Source of the DNA: an uncultured Pseudanabaenaceae cyanobacterium
GTDB taxonomy: Bacteria > Cyanobacteriota > Cyanobacteriia > PCC-9006 > JAAUQQ01
Length of the DNA: 13,464 nucleotides
Assembly (NCBI GenBank): GCA_938015405.1
Contig: CALLPZ010000086.1
Span: 1-13,464 of the forward strand
Reading direction: 5' to 3'
Below are positions 13,415 through 13,464 of this stretch, one piece after another (position 1 is the stretch's first letter; every line of letters begins with the position of its first letter). The translations under genes were made by a program, and so were the position numbers. The notes under the pieces are model-generated. The model worked only from the letters and a program-made list of their open reading frames with translations. It searched no databases and was not told where the DNA came from.

Positions 13415-13464
13415 TGTCCAAGCGCACCTCAATACGACGAAGTTGTTCTTTGTGAATCCTAACC

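Noticed and set aside
1..13464. CRISPR array, insertion sequence, prophage or defence island
   Set aside because: No regularly spaced repeats, transposase, integrase, phage structural gene or defence-type domain was found. The genes are mostly chromosomal housekeeping genes.

Overview
The window looks like chromosomal DNA of a cyanobacterium, probably filamentous or Leptolyngbya/Synechococcales-like. I found about fifteen copies of the cyanobacterial HIP1 octamer GCGATCGC (for example at 232, 310, 2573, 3122, 3294, 4492, 5635, 6934, 7837, 8165, 9975, 12159 and 12793). The genes also include a Tic22-type periplasmic chaperone and a Mo-nitrogenase C-terminal-type protein typical of this phylum. 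Base composition is moderately GC-rich and gene density is ordinary. I see no insertion sequence, prophage, CRISPR array or plasmid feature.

Layout from left to right. A glucokinase gene (minus) runs off the left edge. Next come a tRNA-Pro(TGG) with its own terminator, a Tic22-like gene (plus) and a very long perfect hairpin. These are followed by prmC (release-factor methyltransferase) and a TsaC/Sua5-type gene (tRNA t6A synthesis), both plus and both serving translation. A cluster of stem-loops of repeat-element type separates tsaC from convergent murG (minus). After a 578-base gene-free stretch come a secreted NTF2-like protein and a signal peptidase I with an unusual membrane N-terminal half. 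A perfect 44-bp palindromic terminator separates lepB from a convergent small outer-membrane beta-barrel protein (minus). Divergent from that is a small secreted protein (plus). A 476-base gene-free stretch precedes a TerB-like/Mo-nitrogenase-C fusion. A strong terminator then lies directly in front of a large FAD-dependent oxidoreductase. A small conserved protein (minus) overlaps that gene's 3' end.

Working together: most genes are separate housekeeping units, and only the NTF2-like gene with lepB looks like a possible operon. A loose cell-envelope theme runs through the middle: Tic22 (outer-membrane protein biogenesis), MurG (peptidoglycan precursor), LepB (signal-peptide removal) and three secreted or outer-membrane proteins. 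The least understood items are the TerB/Mo-nitro_C fusion found without nif genes, the doubled membrane repeat fused to LepB, and a terminator acting as the leader of the FAD oxidoreductase gene. I did not find a clearly new multi-gene system.
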